Positions 16,017 to 24,481 are shown, numbered from the stretch's first letter. The stretch is DNA of 30,405 nt from JACDDK01 sp038198445 (GCA_038198445.1 JBBPZZ010000059.1:1-30405); one strand, 5' to 3'. The notes: generated from the sequence alone by a model not told the origin. Numbers and translations: made by a program.

Positions 16017-16037
16017 CTAATTTGTTTGACAAATAGG
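16017..16037. promoter_or_regulatory. Operator site A (GntR-type palindrome) between regulator and permease
   Basis: The core ATTTGT-TTG-ACAAAT is a perfect inverted repeat centred on 16027. The right arm extends to ACAAATAGG, identical to site B at 24416. It lies about 115 bases from both the GntR and the MFS start codons. A GntR/FCD dimer typically binds inverted repeats with this close spacing. Binding is inferred, not shown. Confidence 0.7.
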
Positions 16038-16054
16038 CGAGTGTTGGCTATCTT
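16026..16054 (+). promoter_or_regulatory. Promoter of the MFS-SDR operon
   Basis: A perfect -35 TTGACA (16026-16031), 17-base spacer and -10 TATCTT (16049-16054, 4 of 6). The -35 lies inside operator A, so a bound repressor would block RNA polymerase. Site B has the same arrangement. Confidence 0.65.
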
Positions 16055-16151
16055 GCCCTTGTTGAGTGAACCTGCGGGTGCGTGGCCCTTAATGGCGTAC
16101 CTTGTGCCGTAGACGAAACGTGCAACAAGACCATGGGAAGGAGAGCGCGAT

Positions 16152-17561
16152 ATGGATACACCGACCAATCGGGGAGCTGGAGGCTCTGGCGGGGGGGATC
16201 GAAATTCAGGCAGGATGGCCGACACTCCAAGGATCGACACCAACATTACTACCAGGACGCTGGTCTATTCTTCGATTGTCTGCTTTTTGGCCTGGGTCTT
16301 CTCCGTCTACGACTATACGTTGTTCGGGGCTTTGCTTCCGGTCATGGGCAAGGAATTTGGCTGGTCGACCTCCTTCGGCACCTTTATCGTAACTATTGTA
16401 GCCGTAGGAACTTTCATCGTGGCTCTCGCGGTCGGACCGATGCTCGACTACCTGGGCCGGAAACCGTCGCTGGTTATCTGTACCGTTGGCGCGGCTCTAA
16501 GCTCCGGCCTTACGGCGCTGGCTCCCGCGGCGCTCGCGGGGGCATACCTGTCGGTCGTTCGGACGTTCTCCGGTCTCGGCTACTCCGAGCAAGCGGTGAA
16601 CGCTACCTACCTCAACGAGATGTACGGCAACCACCCTCGGAGAGGGTTCATCTATAGCCTGGTGCAGGGTGGGTGGCCGATCGGGGTTTTGCTCGGGGCG
16701 GCGCTGTCGGCGGTGCTGCTACCGGCTATTGGATGGCGAAACACCTTCCTGGTCGCTACGTTCCCGGCGATCGTAATCGCCGTCCTCGCCGTCAAGCTCA
16801 GGGAATCTCCTAAATCCCTCGCCATGAAGCGGGTCCGGACCCTGGAGAAAGAAGGCCGGCACCAAGAGGCCGTCGAGTTCGGCAGGGGATTCGACATAGA
16901 CGTCCACCACACGGAAGAGTCGACCTTCAAGCAACTCTTCGAGCCCGATATCAGGATGCACACGATCTTTATCAGCCTGGCGATGCTTTGCAACTGGATC
17001 GGCATCCAGGTCTTCGCCGTCCTGGGTACCACCGTGCTCACGGAGGGTAAGGGAGTTCAGTTCTCGAGTGCGCTGATCGTACTCATCATCTCCAACGCGG
17101 CCGCCTACATTGGCTACCTCTGCCACGGTTTCATGGGAGACCGCATCGGTCGGCGTCTGACCATTGCTGGCGGTTGGATCATATCTGGTCTCGCTTATAC
17201 TTTGATGCTGTTCGGGCCGGACTCATCCGGCTTCGTGCTGACGATGTACACGATCGGCCTCTTCTTCATAATCGGTCCCTACGCGGCGCTCTTGTTCTTC
17301 ATGGGTGAGTCGTTCCCGACCCGGGTACGCGGCACGGGCTCCTCTTTCGTCAACGCCATGGGCCCGCTCGGAGCGATTGCCGGGTCCGGTTTGTTCAGCC
17401 TGTTTACCGGCCTGGGCATAGGTGTGGTAACCACTGCGTTTCTCAGCGGTGCTATCGCGACGTTCGTGTCGGGATTTCTAATGCTCGGTACCCGCGATGT
17501 GAAGGACCCGCACCAGGCCGAAGTAACTGAGTCAGATTCGACGGTTGCCCGCGCGCGGTAA
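16152..17561 (+). CDS. MFS permease
   Basis: A 469-residue major facilitator with about 12 membrane segments after a polar 33-residue N-terminus. Motif A appears in the 2-3 loop as LDYLGRKPSLV and again in the second half as GDRIGRRLTIAGG. A large cytoplasmic loop (about residues 220-270, rich in charged residues) separates the halves. The GESFPTRVRGTG motif near the end is common in sugar and aromatic/carboxylic acid transporters. The ATG has AAGGAGAG upstream at good distance. As first gene of the operon controlled by operator A it is the likely importer of the cluster's substrate. The substrate cannot be read from sequence. Confidence 0.9.
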   Translation: MDTPTNRGAGGSGGGDRNSGRMADTPRIDTNITTRTLVYSSIVCFLAWVFSVYDYTLFGALLPVMGKEFGWSTSFGTFIVTIVAVGTFIVALAVGPMLDYLGRKPSLVICTVGAALSSGLTALAPAALAGAYLSVVRTFSGLGYSEQAVNATYLNEMYGNHPRRGFIYSLVQGGWPIGVLLGAALSAVLLPAIGWRNTFLVATFPAIVIAVLAVKLRESPKSLAMKRVRTLEKEGRHQEAVEFGRGFDIDVHHTEESTFKQLFEPDIRMHTIFISLAMLCNWIGIQVFAVLGTTVLTEGKGVQFSSALIVLIISNAAAYIGYLCHGFMGDRIGRRLTIAGGWIISGLAYTLMLFGPDSSGFVLTMYTIGLFFIIGPYAALLFFMGESFPTRVRGTGSSFVNAMGPLGAIAGSGLFSLFTGLGIGVVTTAFLSGAIATFVSGFLMLGTRDVKDPHQAEVTESDSTVARAR

Positions 17562-17594
17562 CCTTAGACGCTAACGCTTTTGTTACGGTTCAGA

Positions 17595-17628
17595 GGAGGA
17601 GGCAGCCCTGAAACGGCTTGCCTCCTCC
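17595..17628 (+). other. Strong intergenic hairpin between permease and first SDR gene
   Basis: GGAGGAGGCA (17595-17604) pairs perfectly with TGCCTCCTCC (17619-17628), and the inner GCC/GGC adds three pairs next to a single bulged T, closing a loop of seven bases. There is no T run on either side, so it is not a standard intrinsic terminator. It could stabilise or partly terminate the operon mRNA between the permease and the SDR genes. Confidence 0.6.
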
Positions 17629-17650
17629 GTGACCAGAAAGGAGCAAGCCA

Positions 17651-18397
17651 ATGACGTCCGAAGGCTCCCGTATCGTCCTGGTGACCGGGGCTGGAAATGG
17701 TATAGGCCGGGCCATTGCCGAGAAGCTGGCGAAGGGTGGAGAGCACGTCGTGGTCAACGACCTGCGCCCCGAGGCCGCCGAAGAGGTTGTTGACCGGATA
17801 AACGGGACGGGCGGGAGCGCGACCGCCGCGCCGGGAGACGTTTCGGACTCCGAGTCCGTGCAGCGGATCGTAGCGGCGGCGCGCGAAGCTTTCGGCTCTC
17901 CCGAGATCCTGGTGAACAACGCCGGGTTTTTGCAGCAGAAGCAGTTCGTCGACCTCACCGTAGAGGACTTCGACCGGATGATCGCCGTTCACCTGCGCGG
18001 CACGTTCCTGTGTACGCACGCCGTGTTGCCGGATATGCTGTCCGCGGGGAGTGGCATCATCGTCAACGTCGCCTCCCAGCTCGGTCAGATCGGGGGCGTG
18101 GAGCTATGCCACTATAGCGCGGCCAAGGCGGGGATCATTGGCCTGACGAAGTCGTTGGCCCGCGAGGTCTCGGCGAAAGGCGTCCGGGTCAATGCGGTCG
18201 CTCCCGGACCCATCAACACCGAGTTGGTTCTTGGCCTCTCCGAGGAGTGGCAGCGGGCCAAGTCCGCCGAGCTTCCCCTAGGACGGTTTGGGGAGCCTCA
18301 CGAGGTCGCGGATACGGTGGCGTTCCTCGTCTCCGACGCCGCAACCCTCTACGTGGGCCAGACGCTCGGACCCAACTCGGGCGACGTAATGTTGTAG
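17651..18397 (+). CDS. SDR-family oxidoreductase (first copy)
   Basis: A 248-residue classical short-chain dehydrogenase. It has the nucleotide-binding TGAGNGIGRAIA near residue 11, an NDLR after the second strand, NNAG in ILVNNAGFLQQ, and the catalytic YSAAK in CHYSAAKAGIIGLTKSLARE. The first strand and loop suit NAD(P). It likely interconverts an alcohol and a ketone. RBS AAGGAG precedes the ATG. It shares the family with the next gene but is clearly diverged, so the pair probably acts on successive intermediates. It ends SGDVML rather than the more common GG(x) tail. Confidence 0.9.
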   Translation: MTSEGSRIVLVTGAGNGIGRAIAEKLAKGGEHVVVNDLRPEAAEEVVDRINGTGGSATAAPGDVSDSESVQRIVAAAREAFGSPEILVNNAGFLQQKQFVDLTVEDFDRMIAVHLRGTFLCTHAVLPDMLSAGSGIIVNVASQLGQIGGVELCHYSAAKAGIIGLTKSLAREVSAKGVRVNAVAPGPINTELVLGLSEEWQRAKSAELPLGRFGEPHEVADTVAFLVSDAATLYVGQTLGPNSGDVML

Positions 18398-18435
18398 GAA
18401 TCAGACACCAATACTCATTCAGGGAGAAGAAGCAT

Positions 18436-19203
18436 ATGGATAACTCGGAGAGCCCAACCGTTCTGATCACCGGCGCCGGAATAGGAATCGGCGCGGCCGT
18501 GGCCCGCGCCTTCGCCCGCACAGGCTACCGGGCCATCGTGACGGACATACTCGAAGAAGAGGGCCGTTCGGTCGTGGCCGATATCGAGTCGGATGGCGGG
18601 GAGGCCGAGTATCATCATCTGGACGTCATGAGCACGGAGGAAGCTGATTCCGTCGTGTCGTCGGTCCAGGATCGGTACGGGCCGCTCGACACCGTGGTCG
18701 CCAACGCCGGCATCGCCCATCGGGTGCCTCTCGCGGAACTAACAGACGAGAAGTGGGACCACACCCACGAGATAGACCTCAAAGGAGTTATGAGGGTGTG
18801 CAGGGCTGCCGCTCCCGCCATGCGGCAAGCGGGACGGGGAAACATGATCGCCTTATCCTCTATCATGGGTGTGGCCTACGGGTGGGACGAGCACGTCCAG
18901 TATTCAGCGGCCAAGGCTGGCGTGGTGGGACTCGTGCGGGGCCTGGCCGTGGAGCTTGCCCGTGACGGCGTCCGCGTCAACGGTCTCGCCCCCGGCTACA
19001 TACGGACCGCGCAGGCACTCTCCGAGAAGCACTCGCTCGGTCCCGAGGGGCTGGAGCAGGCTGCGGATTTCATTCCGATGGGCAGGGTGGGGGAGCCCGA
19101 GGACATCGCCGACGTCGCCGTGTTCCTCGCCTCTGACGCGGCCCGCTACCTGACCGGACAGGTCATAACTGTAGATGGGGGTCTGGTCCCGGGCCGCTAC
19201 TAA
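18436..19203 (+). CDS. SDR-family oxidoreductase (second copy)
   Basis: ATG 18436 follows GGGAGAAGAAG and gives 255 residues; a longer in-frame opening upstream is only shadow of the first SDR. Motifs are TGAGIGIGAAVARAFA, VVANAGIAHR, ALSSIMGV, YSAAKAGVVGLVRGLAVEL and the end LTGQVITVDGGLVPGRY. It has the usual Asp after the second strand (VTDIL), which suggests NAD+ rather than NADP+. It is 38 bases downstream of the first SDR in the same operon, the last plus-strand gene before the convergent minus-strand operon. Confidence 0.9.
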   Translation: MDNSESPTVLITGAGIGIGAAVARAFARTGYRAIVTDILEEEGRSVVADIESDGGEAEYHHLDVMSTEEADSVVSSVQDRYGPLDTVVANAGIAHRVPLAELTDEKWDHTHEIDLKGVMRVCRAAAPAMRQAGRGNMIALSSIMGVAYGWDEHVQYSAAKAGVVGLVRGLAVELARDGVRVNGLAPGYIRTAQALSEKHSLGPEGLEQAADFIPMGRVGEPEDIADVAVFLASDAARYLTGQVITVDGGLVPGRY

Positions 19204-19216
19204 GAAGCTTGCCGGA

Positions 19217-19960
19217 TCATGCCCTCGCCGTCAGGACGTGAGCGCGCATGGGCTGCTCCAGGATCATTCGGCCGTCAGCCGCTACCTGTGCATGACGTTT
19301 GAAGGCGGCTTCGATCTCGGGACGGCGCTCCTCGACGGCCGCGGCGCGCGCAGGGTCTACGGCGATGACGCGAGCCAGGAACTGCTCTAGGTTCGAGAAA
19401 TGCTCGGGCCGGAGATAGTCGGTGCGACCGAGCTGTTCGAACGTTTCGCTCTCAACAGCCCAATTGAGAATCTCCTGCGCGGCGATGCGGACATCCGTCT
19501 CGTCCTCGACCGGACGCAACGCACAGAAGAACGAGCCTTCGGCAAGTGGCTCGATGATGACGATACGCGCCGCGGGCTTTATGACGCGAGCCGCTTCTTG
19601 CAGGGCCCGAGGCATGGCTGGCTTCGGGACATGATGAAGGGAGTTGAGGAAGACCGTGCCATCGAAGGAATGGTCTGCGAATGGCAGCGCCTCCGCACTG
19701 GCCGCGCGAAACGTTCCCATAGGAACGGCTTGCCGCGCAGCTTCCAACGCTTCGCTGTTTGGATCGATCCCGGCAACGCGCGCTCCCTGGGACGACAACG
19801 AACGCGCGAGAGCACCGGCGCCGCAGCCGATGTCGAGGATCTGCTTCCCCGCAAGTGGAGTAAATGTCGCCACGATAATGGACATAGTGTCGGTTTTTGA
19901 CAGCAACTCACTCCCTAATAGGTTCCCGCCATAAGAACCTCTAGCACGGCACCGTTCCAT
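19217..19960 (-). CDS. Class I SAM-dependent methyltransferase (type 11)
   Basis: I take ATG 19960 (247 residues) because the longer opening to 20134 overlaps the upstream amidohydrolase gene and reads as shadow. SAM-binding motif I is ILDIGCGAGALARSL near residue 40, then VAGIDPN, ASAEALPFADHSFDGTVFLNSLHHV and a following IIEPL. The C-terminal part is helical. It resembles small-molecule methyltransferases. A methyl transfer role in a degradation cluster is unclear; it might demethylate, detoxify or modify an intermediate. It is eight bases from the upstream gene and probably co-transcribed. Confidence 0.85.
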   Translation of the reverse strand: MERCRARGSYGGNLLGSELLSKTDTMSIIVATFTPLAGKQILDIGCGAGALARSLSSQGARVAGIDPNSEALEAARQAVPMGTFRAASAEALPFADHSFDGTVFLNSLHHVPKPAMPRALQEAARVIKPAARIVIIEPLAEGSFFCALRPVEDETDVRIAAQEILNWAVESETFEQLGRTDYLRPEHFSNLEQFLARVIAVDPARAAAVEERRPEIEAAFKRHAQVAADGRMILEQPMRAHVLTARA

Positions 19961-19967
19961 TTCCCGC

Positions 19968-20621
19968 CTATGTCGCCGCGCTGGTCTGCGCTTTGACGTT
20001 TTCCAGATAAGATAGTGCATCCTCAATCGACACGACATCGGCGTACTTGGCCTGGATGTCGAACAGGTTGGCTTCGTGCGGCTCCTGTGCCCGGTCGCCG
20101 ACGCACTCTCGTGGGACGAGGGTCGGATAGCCATGCTGAAGGAGGTCTATGGCGGTTGCCCTGATACAGCCGCTGGTCGTTGCGCCGCACATGACTATCG
20201 TATCCACGTTCTGTGAGACGAGGATCGAAGGCAGGTTCGTCCCGAAGAAGGCCGAGGCGCCTTTCTTGAGGATCACCGTCTCGTCCTGGCGGCGTTCGAG
20301 GCGGGGATCTATCCCGACCCATTTGCCTCCGATCTGTAGGTCCGCCAGAGCAGGAGCCTTCTGGAGCCACAGAGACCCGTCTTTGAGGTTCTCCTCGAAG
20401 CCGATGGTGGTGAAGATGATCGGAGCCCCGGCCTCGCGGGCTACGTCGAGGAGGCGCTTCGTTGCTTCTACCTCTTCCGTCAGGTCGGAACCCATGGCGC
20501 ACTCGGGATCCGTGAAGCCACGGCTGAAGTCGACTACGAGCACGGCTGGGCGCGTGCCGAGCGTCACGCTCTGTCCGAGACGGGCGCGTTCGTAGATCTC
20601 ACGTGTCTGTTCGTTGCTCAT
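19968..20621 (-). CDS. Isochorismatase-fold amidohydrolase (N-carbamoylsarcosine amidase-like)
   Basis: A 217-residue cysteine hydrolase. The catalytic triad is visible: Asp in AVLVVDFSRGFTDP, Lys in VILKKGASAFFGT, Cys in VMCGATTSGCIRATA. The nucleophile motif with its non-proline cis-peptide region is that of N-carbamoylsarcosine amidase and maleamate amidohydrolase rather than of true isochorismatases. The reaction would be hydrolysis of a terminal amide or ureido group releasing ammonia. The Shine-Dalgarno GAGGTGA lies within the end of a small open frame upstream. The substrate is inferred only from neighbours. Confidence 0.87.
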   Translation of the reverse strand: MSNEQTREIYERARLGQSVTLGTRPAVLVVDFSRGFTDPECAMGSDLTEEVEATKRLLDVAREAGAPIIFTTIGFEENLKDGSLWLQKAPALADLQIGGKWVGIDPRLERRQDETVILKKGASAFFGTNLPSILVSQNVDTIVMCGATTSGCIRATAIDLLQHGYPTLVPRECVGDRAQEPHEANLFDIQAKYADVVSIEDALSYLENVKAQTSAAT

Positions 20622-20625
20622 GCGA

Positions 20626-20748
20626 TCACCTCACACTTATCGGTCGTCGTTCGAAGCTGCCAGGAAGTTCCTCGCCGAAGCAGTCACCCTTCACGAACGT
20701 GCCACCTACGAGTTTCCTGAAGCAACCGCCTTTGCTCGGTACGTACAT
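20626..20748 (-). CDS. Possible 40-residue small ORF before the amidohydrolase
   Basis: ATG 20748 opens a 40-codon frame starting MYVPSKGGCFRKLVGG, rich in Gly, Lys and Arg and with two Cys. Its stop lies four bases before the amidohydrolase ATG and overlaps that gene's ribosome site. AAAGGAG lies 13 bases before its own ATG, which is far for a Shine-Dalgarno. It could be a leader peptide or a chance frame; I do not recognise it. Confidence 0.22.
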   Translation of the reverse strand: MYVPSKGGCFRKLVGGTFVKGDCFGEELPGSFERRPISVR

Positions 20749-20807
20749 CCGCCGTTTACGCTCCTTTCTGGTAAGAAAGCAAAGCTTCCTTCACATCTGA
20801 ATATATT

Positions 20808-22080
20808 TCATTGTCCGTCAGCGGCGAGCGTTCTTATAGCGTTGAGCATGATCTCGGCCCCAAGTGCCGCGTCCGCCGGGTTCGCATCTTCCCCCGGCGA
20901 GTGGCTGATACCATCTTTACATGGGACGAAGACCATCGCGCTCGGGACACGGTCGGCTATGCTCATCGTATCGTGGGCCGCCCCCGAGTGCATGGTCATA
21001 TACGGCTCTCCGCTTGCCTTCGCAGCCTCCTCCAGTGCAGCTACCACGCGCCCATCGAGCTGTGTGGCTGATAGGGTTTGACGTTGTACATAGTCGGCGG
21101 ACATGCCGCGTTTCCTGGCAGCCTCTTTGGCGAAAGTGGCGATATCGTGCGCGACGCTGCGAAAACCCTCTTCGTCCACGCCGCGGATGTCCAGTGAGAA
21201 GCGGGTCTCTCCTGGGACGGCGTTTATGAGGTTCGGGCGTGGTTCGATCTCTCCGACCGTCCCAACCGTTCCGTTTCCGGCCTCTTTCGCGAGGCGCTCC
21301 AGCTTTAACATGCACTCGGCCGCGACGAGGCCGGCGTCTTGACGGAAGTCCATCGGGGTAGCTCCAGCGTGATCGCCACGCCCGTGGACGGTAATATCGG
21401 CGTGAACGTAACCTGCGATCGCACCCACCACCCCGATGCGGTTGCCCGTATCCTGGAGCACGCGCGCCTGCTCGATGTGAAGTTCGATCCAACCGGCGAG
21501 ATCGTCGAGAATGCGGATCGAATCCCGCCAGCGCTCGGGCTCGTAGCCGGCCTCTTTCGCATGCTTCCCAGAAGGGGCGTCCGTCATCAACGGCGCGGAA
21601 CTTCTCGCGCAATTCTTCCTCGGTCACCCTCTGCGCGATGATGCGGCTTCCCAGTAGCATCTGACCGAAGCCGGGGCCTTCCTCCTCCAGAAAAGAGATT
21701 AGCTGTAGCGGGAGATCGAGACCCAGATCGCGGTTCAGACGGCAGACTTCCAGGGCCGTGACTACGCCCATCGTGCCGTCGTACTTGCCGCCATTGCGGT
21801 TCGAATCACAGTGCGAGCCAATGCCGAACACCCTGTCTCCCGCAGGACGATTCCGGGCGACGAGCGTACCCACGGGGTCTTCGTAGACCTCGAAATCCAG
21901 GACCCCCAGTTCACCGGTGAAGTAGTTCAGGGTATTGCGATACTCCGGCGTGTAGGCATAGCGCCGGATGGCCTCGTCAGAGCGCGTATAGCCAGGTCCG
22001 GCAAGGGTCTCGATGTCGCGCTCTATGCGTTCCGTGCTCTTCTCACGGTCTATTGACAAGGACTGAATCGCCACTCGCAT
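20808..22080 (-). pseudogene. M20-family N-carbamoyl-amino-acid hydrolase / allantoate amidohydrolase type, frameshifted
   Basis: Two frames form one ~420-residue metallohydrolase. The N-terminal part (from 22080, RBS GAAGGGAGA) holds the metal ligands in GIGSHCDSNRNGGKYDGTMG and EEEGPGFG, up to DDGRPFWE. The C-terminal part continues with HAKEAGYEPERW, HIEQARVLQDTGNRIGVV, the dimerisation lid and the final metal His in GISHSPGED, and stops at 20808. The frames meet where one extra C on the plus strand near 21564 (GAAGCATGC for expected GAACATGC on the coding strand) shifts reading. All catalytic parts remain, so this is either a recent mutation or a sequence error. Enzymes of this family hydrolyse N-carbamoyl groups or ureidoglycine-like bonds. 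Confidence 0.82.
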
Positions 22081-22092
22081 TCTCCCTTCTCT

Positions 22093-23508
22093 TTACGGCG
22101 CCTCGCCAGAGAAACCGCTGGGTGTGTAACGAGACCAGGGGCGCGCTTCCTCGAAAGCCGCGCTGGCGCGAAGAAGATCTGTCTCGCGGTTGGTACCGGC
22201 GACCATCTGCAGACCCACGGGAAGCCCCTCTCCGGTGAAGCCGCAGGGGATCGAGGCCGCCGGGTTGCCGGTCAGGTTGAAGGGATAGGTATAGTAGACC
22301 CAGGAGACGATGTTTCGTTCAGGCAACTCCGGAGGGACGTTTACCCCGGCCTCCCACGCCGCCACCGGCAGGGTCGGCGTGACCAGCAGATCATAATTCT
22401 CGAAGAACCGGCGCACTTTCTCCCGGAACTGATACCTCGCGAAAACGTTAGCGTAATAGTCTTCGAGCGTTTGCGTAAGGGCGCCGTCGAGTATTTCGGT
22501 TACGGCCGGGTCCAGGAGCTCGCGCGAGTTACGGAGCGCGTCCTTGAGCCTGGTCCCCGCGCCCGCGTAGAACTCGGCGCTCCACAGATCTACGGGGTCG
22601 TCCATTACCTCGTCCACGAGATCCATCGAACAACCAAGATCCTCCAGAGTGTGTACGGCTTTCTCGGTGACCTCCAATACCTCGGGCAACGGTCTAGCGT
22701 ACCCCAGCGTAGGGCTCCAGGCGACGCGCATTCCTTCGACCGGCGCCTCGCAAGCCGCGAGATAGTCCGGGACGGGGGCGGATACGCTGCCGGGGTCGCG
22801 GGCGTCAAAGCCGGATACCACGCCGAGCAACAGCGCGGCGTCCCGGACCGTGCGCGAGAGGGGACAGACATGCGCCAGGGTTGGCGTGGCGCTTGTCGGG
22901 AACACGGGTACACGCCCGAACTGTGCCTTTATCCCGAAGATGCCGCAAAGGGATGCCGGTATTCTGATGGAGCCGCCGCCGTCCGTGCCGAGCGCGAAGG
23001 GCGTCACCCCGGCCGCCACCGAGGTTGCCGCTCCAGCGCTCGAACCGCCGGTGGTCTTCGAGGTATCCCAGGCGTTGCGCGTGACGCCCGTGAGTGGACT
23101 ATCGCCACCACCCGCTTTGCAGCCGAATTCGGTCGTGGTGGTCTTGCCAATGACGCAAGCGCCGGCGGCGCGAGCCCGTTCGACGGATGGAGCATCGGCA
23201 TCGGCCACGTTGTCCGCCATGGTGCGCGAGCCGAAAGTGGTCCTGACTCCTCCCACGTTGATGAGGTCCTTCACCGAGATTGGGACGCCGTGCAACGGTC
23301 CGGGTTGTCCTCCTTCGGCAAGTAGCCTGTCTGCGGCCCTTGCAGCCTCCATGGCCTGCTCGGGCATCGGCGTGACGAAAGCGTTGAGCGTAGGCTCCAG
23401 AGCCTCCATGCGAGAGAGGGTCCCGGCCATGACCTCGGTTGCAGAGACCTCTTTGCGGACGATGGCGGCCTGGATCTCCAGCGCTGTAGCGTAGGTGCTG
23501 TTGTCCAT
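22093..23508 (-). CDS. Amidase-signature family amidase
   Basis: A 471-residue member of the amidase-signature family. The Ser-cisSer-Lys triad is Lys80 (PISVKDL), Ser156 (TGGSSAGAA) and Ser180 (GTDGGGSIRIPAS), with the same 24-residue spacing between serines as in peptide amidase. The C-terminal part carries FNLTGNPAASIPCGFTGEGLPVGLQMV. It hydrolyses a carboxamide to acid and ammonia. It shows no GatA-specific partners nearby. It is 12 bases from the M20 hydrolase and 23 bases from the cyclase gene, so these form one minus-strand operon read from the site B promoter. Confidence 0.92.
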   Translation of the reverse strand: MDNSTYATALEIQAAIVRKEVSATEVMAGTLSRMEALEPTLNAFVTPMPEQAMEAARAADRLLAEGGQPGPLHGVPISVKDLINVGGVRTTFGSRTMADNVADADAPSVERARAAGACVIGKTTTTEFGCKAGGGDSPLTGVTRNAWDTSKTTGGSSAGAATSVAAGVTPFALGTDGGGSIRIPASLCGIFGIKAQFGRVPVFPTSATPTLAHVCPLSRTVRDAALLLGVVSGFDARDPGSVSAPVPDYLAACEAPVEGMRVAWSPTLGYARPLPEVLEVTEKAVHTLEDLGCSMDLVDEVMDDPVDLWSAEFYAGAGTRLKDALRNSRELLDPAVTEILDGALTQTLEDYYANVFARYQFREKVRRFFENYDLLVTPTLPVAAWEAGVNVPPELPERNIVSWVYYTYPFNLTGNPAASIPCGFTGEGLPVGLQMVAGTNRETDLLRASAAFEEARPWSRYTPSGFSGEAP

Positions 23509-23531
23509 GGTGAGACTACCGGCGCCTCTAA

Positions 23532-24230
23532 TTAATCTTCGAGAACGGCGAAGGCCCGGACCGGCGACCCGCTGCCGCCTTTTATGCGAAGCGGCGCCCC
23601 GTAGAACATGAACTCACCCTTGCTGACGAGTTCCTCCAGGTTGACGAGCCACTCCCAGTGGAAGATGCCCCGGTCCCGGCACACCCTGTGGCTTGGGAAG
23701 AGGTCGTTGCTCGGCATGTCCGTGGACGGTCCCTCGACGCCGTGGGCTTTGGAGCCGCGGTCGGCAAGCCAGTGGGTTGCCTCGGCGGTGAGACCGGGGT
23801 TGCTTCGCACTACCTCGGGGTTCGGGTAATGACGTTTGTGCAGTCCGGTGTTCAGCAAGACGATATGTCCGGCTACCCTGACGCCACATTTTTCCTCGGC
23901 GGCTTCGAGGTCTTCCACGTCTATCTCGCCGAGGTCCGGTACGTGCGTCAGGTCGAAACACACGGCCTTACCAAAGAACATTTCGAGGGGCATCTCGTCC
24001 ACGGAATCGCCGTCCGGGTTGGTGTGATAAAAGGCGTCGACGTGGGTCCCTACGTGATCCAGGACCCCCAGATAGTTGGTGGCGAAGGTCATCTTGTCCT
24101 CGGGGACGCCCAGACCGAAGTCCTTCGTCTGCTCGTGCGAGAGAGCCGGGAGAATGACCGGGCTCTGGAACAACTTGTGCGCCGGCATGTTGTCCGTCAT
24201 GACCAGCGAGAGATCTACTACCTTCTGCAT
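23532..24230 (-). CDS. Cyclase-family metal hydrolase (kynurenine formamidase-like)
   Basis: I choose ATG 24230 (232 residues, MQKVVDLSL) because AGGAGG lies at ideal distance; an in-frame ATG at 24284 with a poorer site would add 18 residues. The metal-binding motif HVGTHVDAFYH is that of the cyclase/KynB fold, with VEGPSTD and a later conserved HRVCRDRGIFHWEWLVNLEEL segment. Known members open or cleave amide and formamide bonds (kynurenine formamidase, isatin hydrolase) using Zn or Mn. Here it heads the operon cyclase-amidase-M20 hydrolase and probably performs an early ring-opening or deformylation step. A leader of about 160 bases separates it from its promoter. Confidence 0.87.
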   Translation of the reverse strand: MQKVVDLSLVMTDNMPAHKLFQSPVILPALSHEQTKDFGLGVPEDKMTFATNYLGVLDHVGTHVDAFYHTNPDGDSVDEMPLEMFFGKAVCFDLTHVPDLGEIDVEDLEAAEEKCGVRVAGHIVLLNTGLHKRHYPNPEVVRSNPGLTAEATHWLADRGSKAHGVEGPSTDMPSNDLFPSHRVCRDRGIFHWEWLVNLEELVSKGEFMFYGAPLRIKGGSGSPVRAFAVLED

Positions 24231-24235
24231 CGTAA

Positions 24236-24241
24236 CCTCCT
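24236..24241 (-). promoter_or_regulatory. Ribosome binding site deciding the cyclase start
   Basis: AGGAGG on the minus strand, five bases before ATG 24230. It is the strongest Shine-Dalgarno near this gene and supports the shorter protein. Confidence 0.6.
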
Positions 24242-24398
24242 CGTCGAAACCGGAAACCACCAGTAACTCAGGTAGATCGTTCATACCCTAACTCCAAACC
24301 GGACAGCCAAAATAGATGGTGAAAGAGCACCAACCAGCACCGGCCTATCCGTACGTCTATCCTCGATGATTTCATCCACGTGTCCACCGCCGCCCGCC

Positions 24399-24427
24399 AC
24401 TCTAGTTGCGGAGTCCCTATTTGTCAA
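24399..24427 (-). promoter_or_regulatory. Promoter of the cyclase-amidase-hydrolase operon
   Basis: On the minus strand a perfect TTGACA (24427-24422), 17-base spacer and TAGAGT (24404-24399, 4 of 6). The -35 lies inside operator B exactly as it does in operator A. Confidence 0.62.
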
Positions 24428-24436
24428 ACAAATAGG
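24416..24436. promoter_or_regulatory. Operator site B, perfect 21-bp palindrome
   Basis: CCTATTTGT and ACAAATAGG are exact inverted repeats around CAA, centred on 24426. Read on the minus strand it matches site A at 19 of 21 positions. It overlaps the -35 box of the cyclase operon promoter, so binding should repress. Confidence 0.75.
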
Positions 24437-24481
24437 TTGGCCTTGGTCAAAGCTGCTCCCCAGAGGCTGAGGCGGACTTAT

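Noticed and set aside
17595..17628. Intrinsic terminator after the permease gene
   Set aside because: The stem is strong but no T run follows on either strand.
19961..20134. N-terminal extension of the methyltransferase
   Set aside because: It overlaps the amidohydrolase gene and reads as Arg/Ser-rich shadow.
20614..21081. Plus-strand 155-residue frame
   Set aside because: It is antisense to the amidohydrolase start and the M20 hydrolase, which have clear motifs; its composition is shadow-like.
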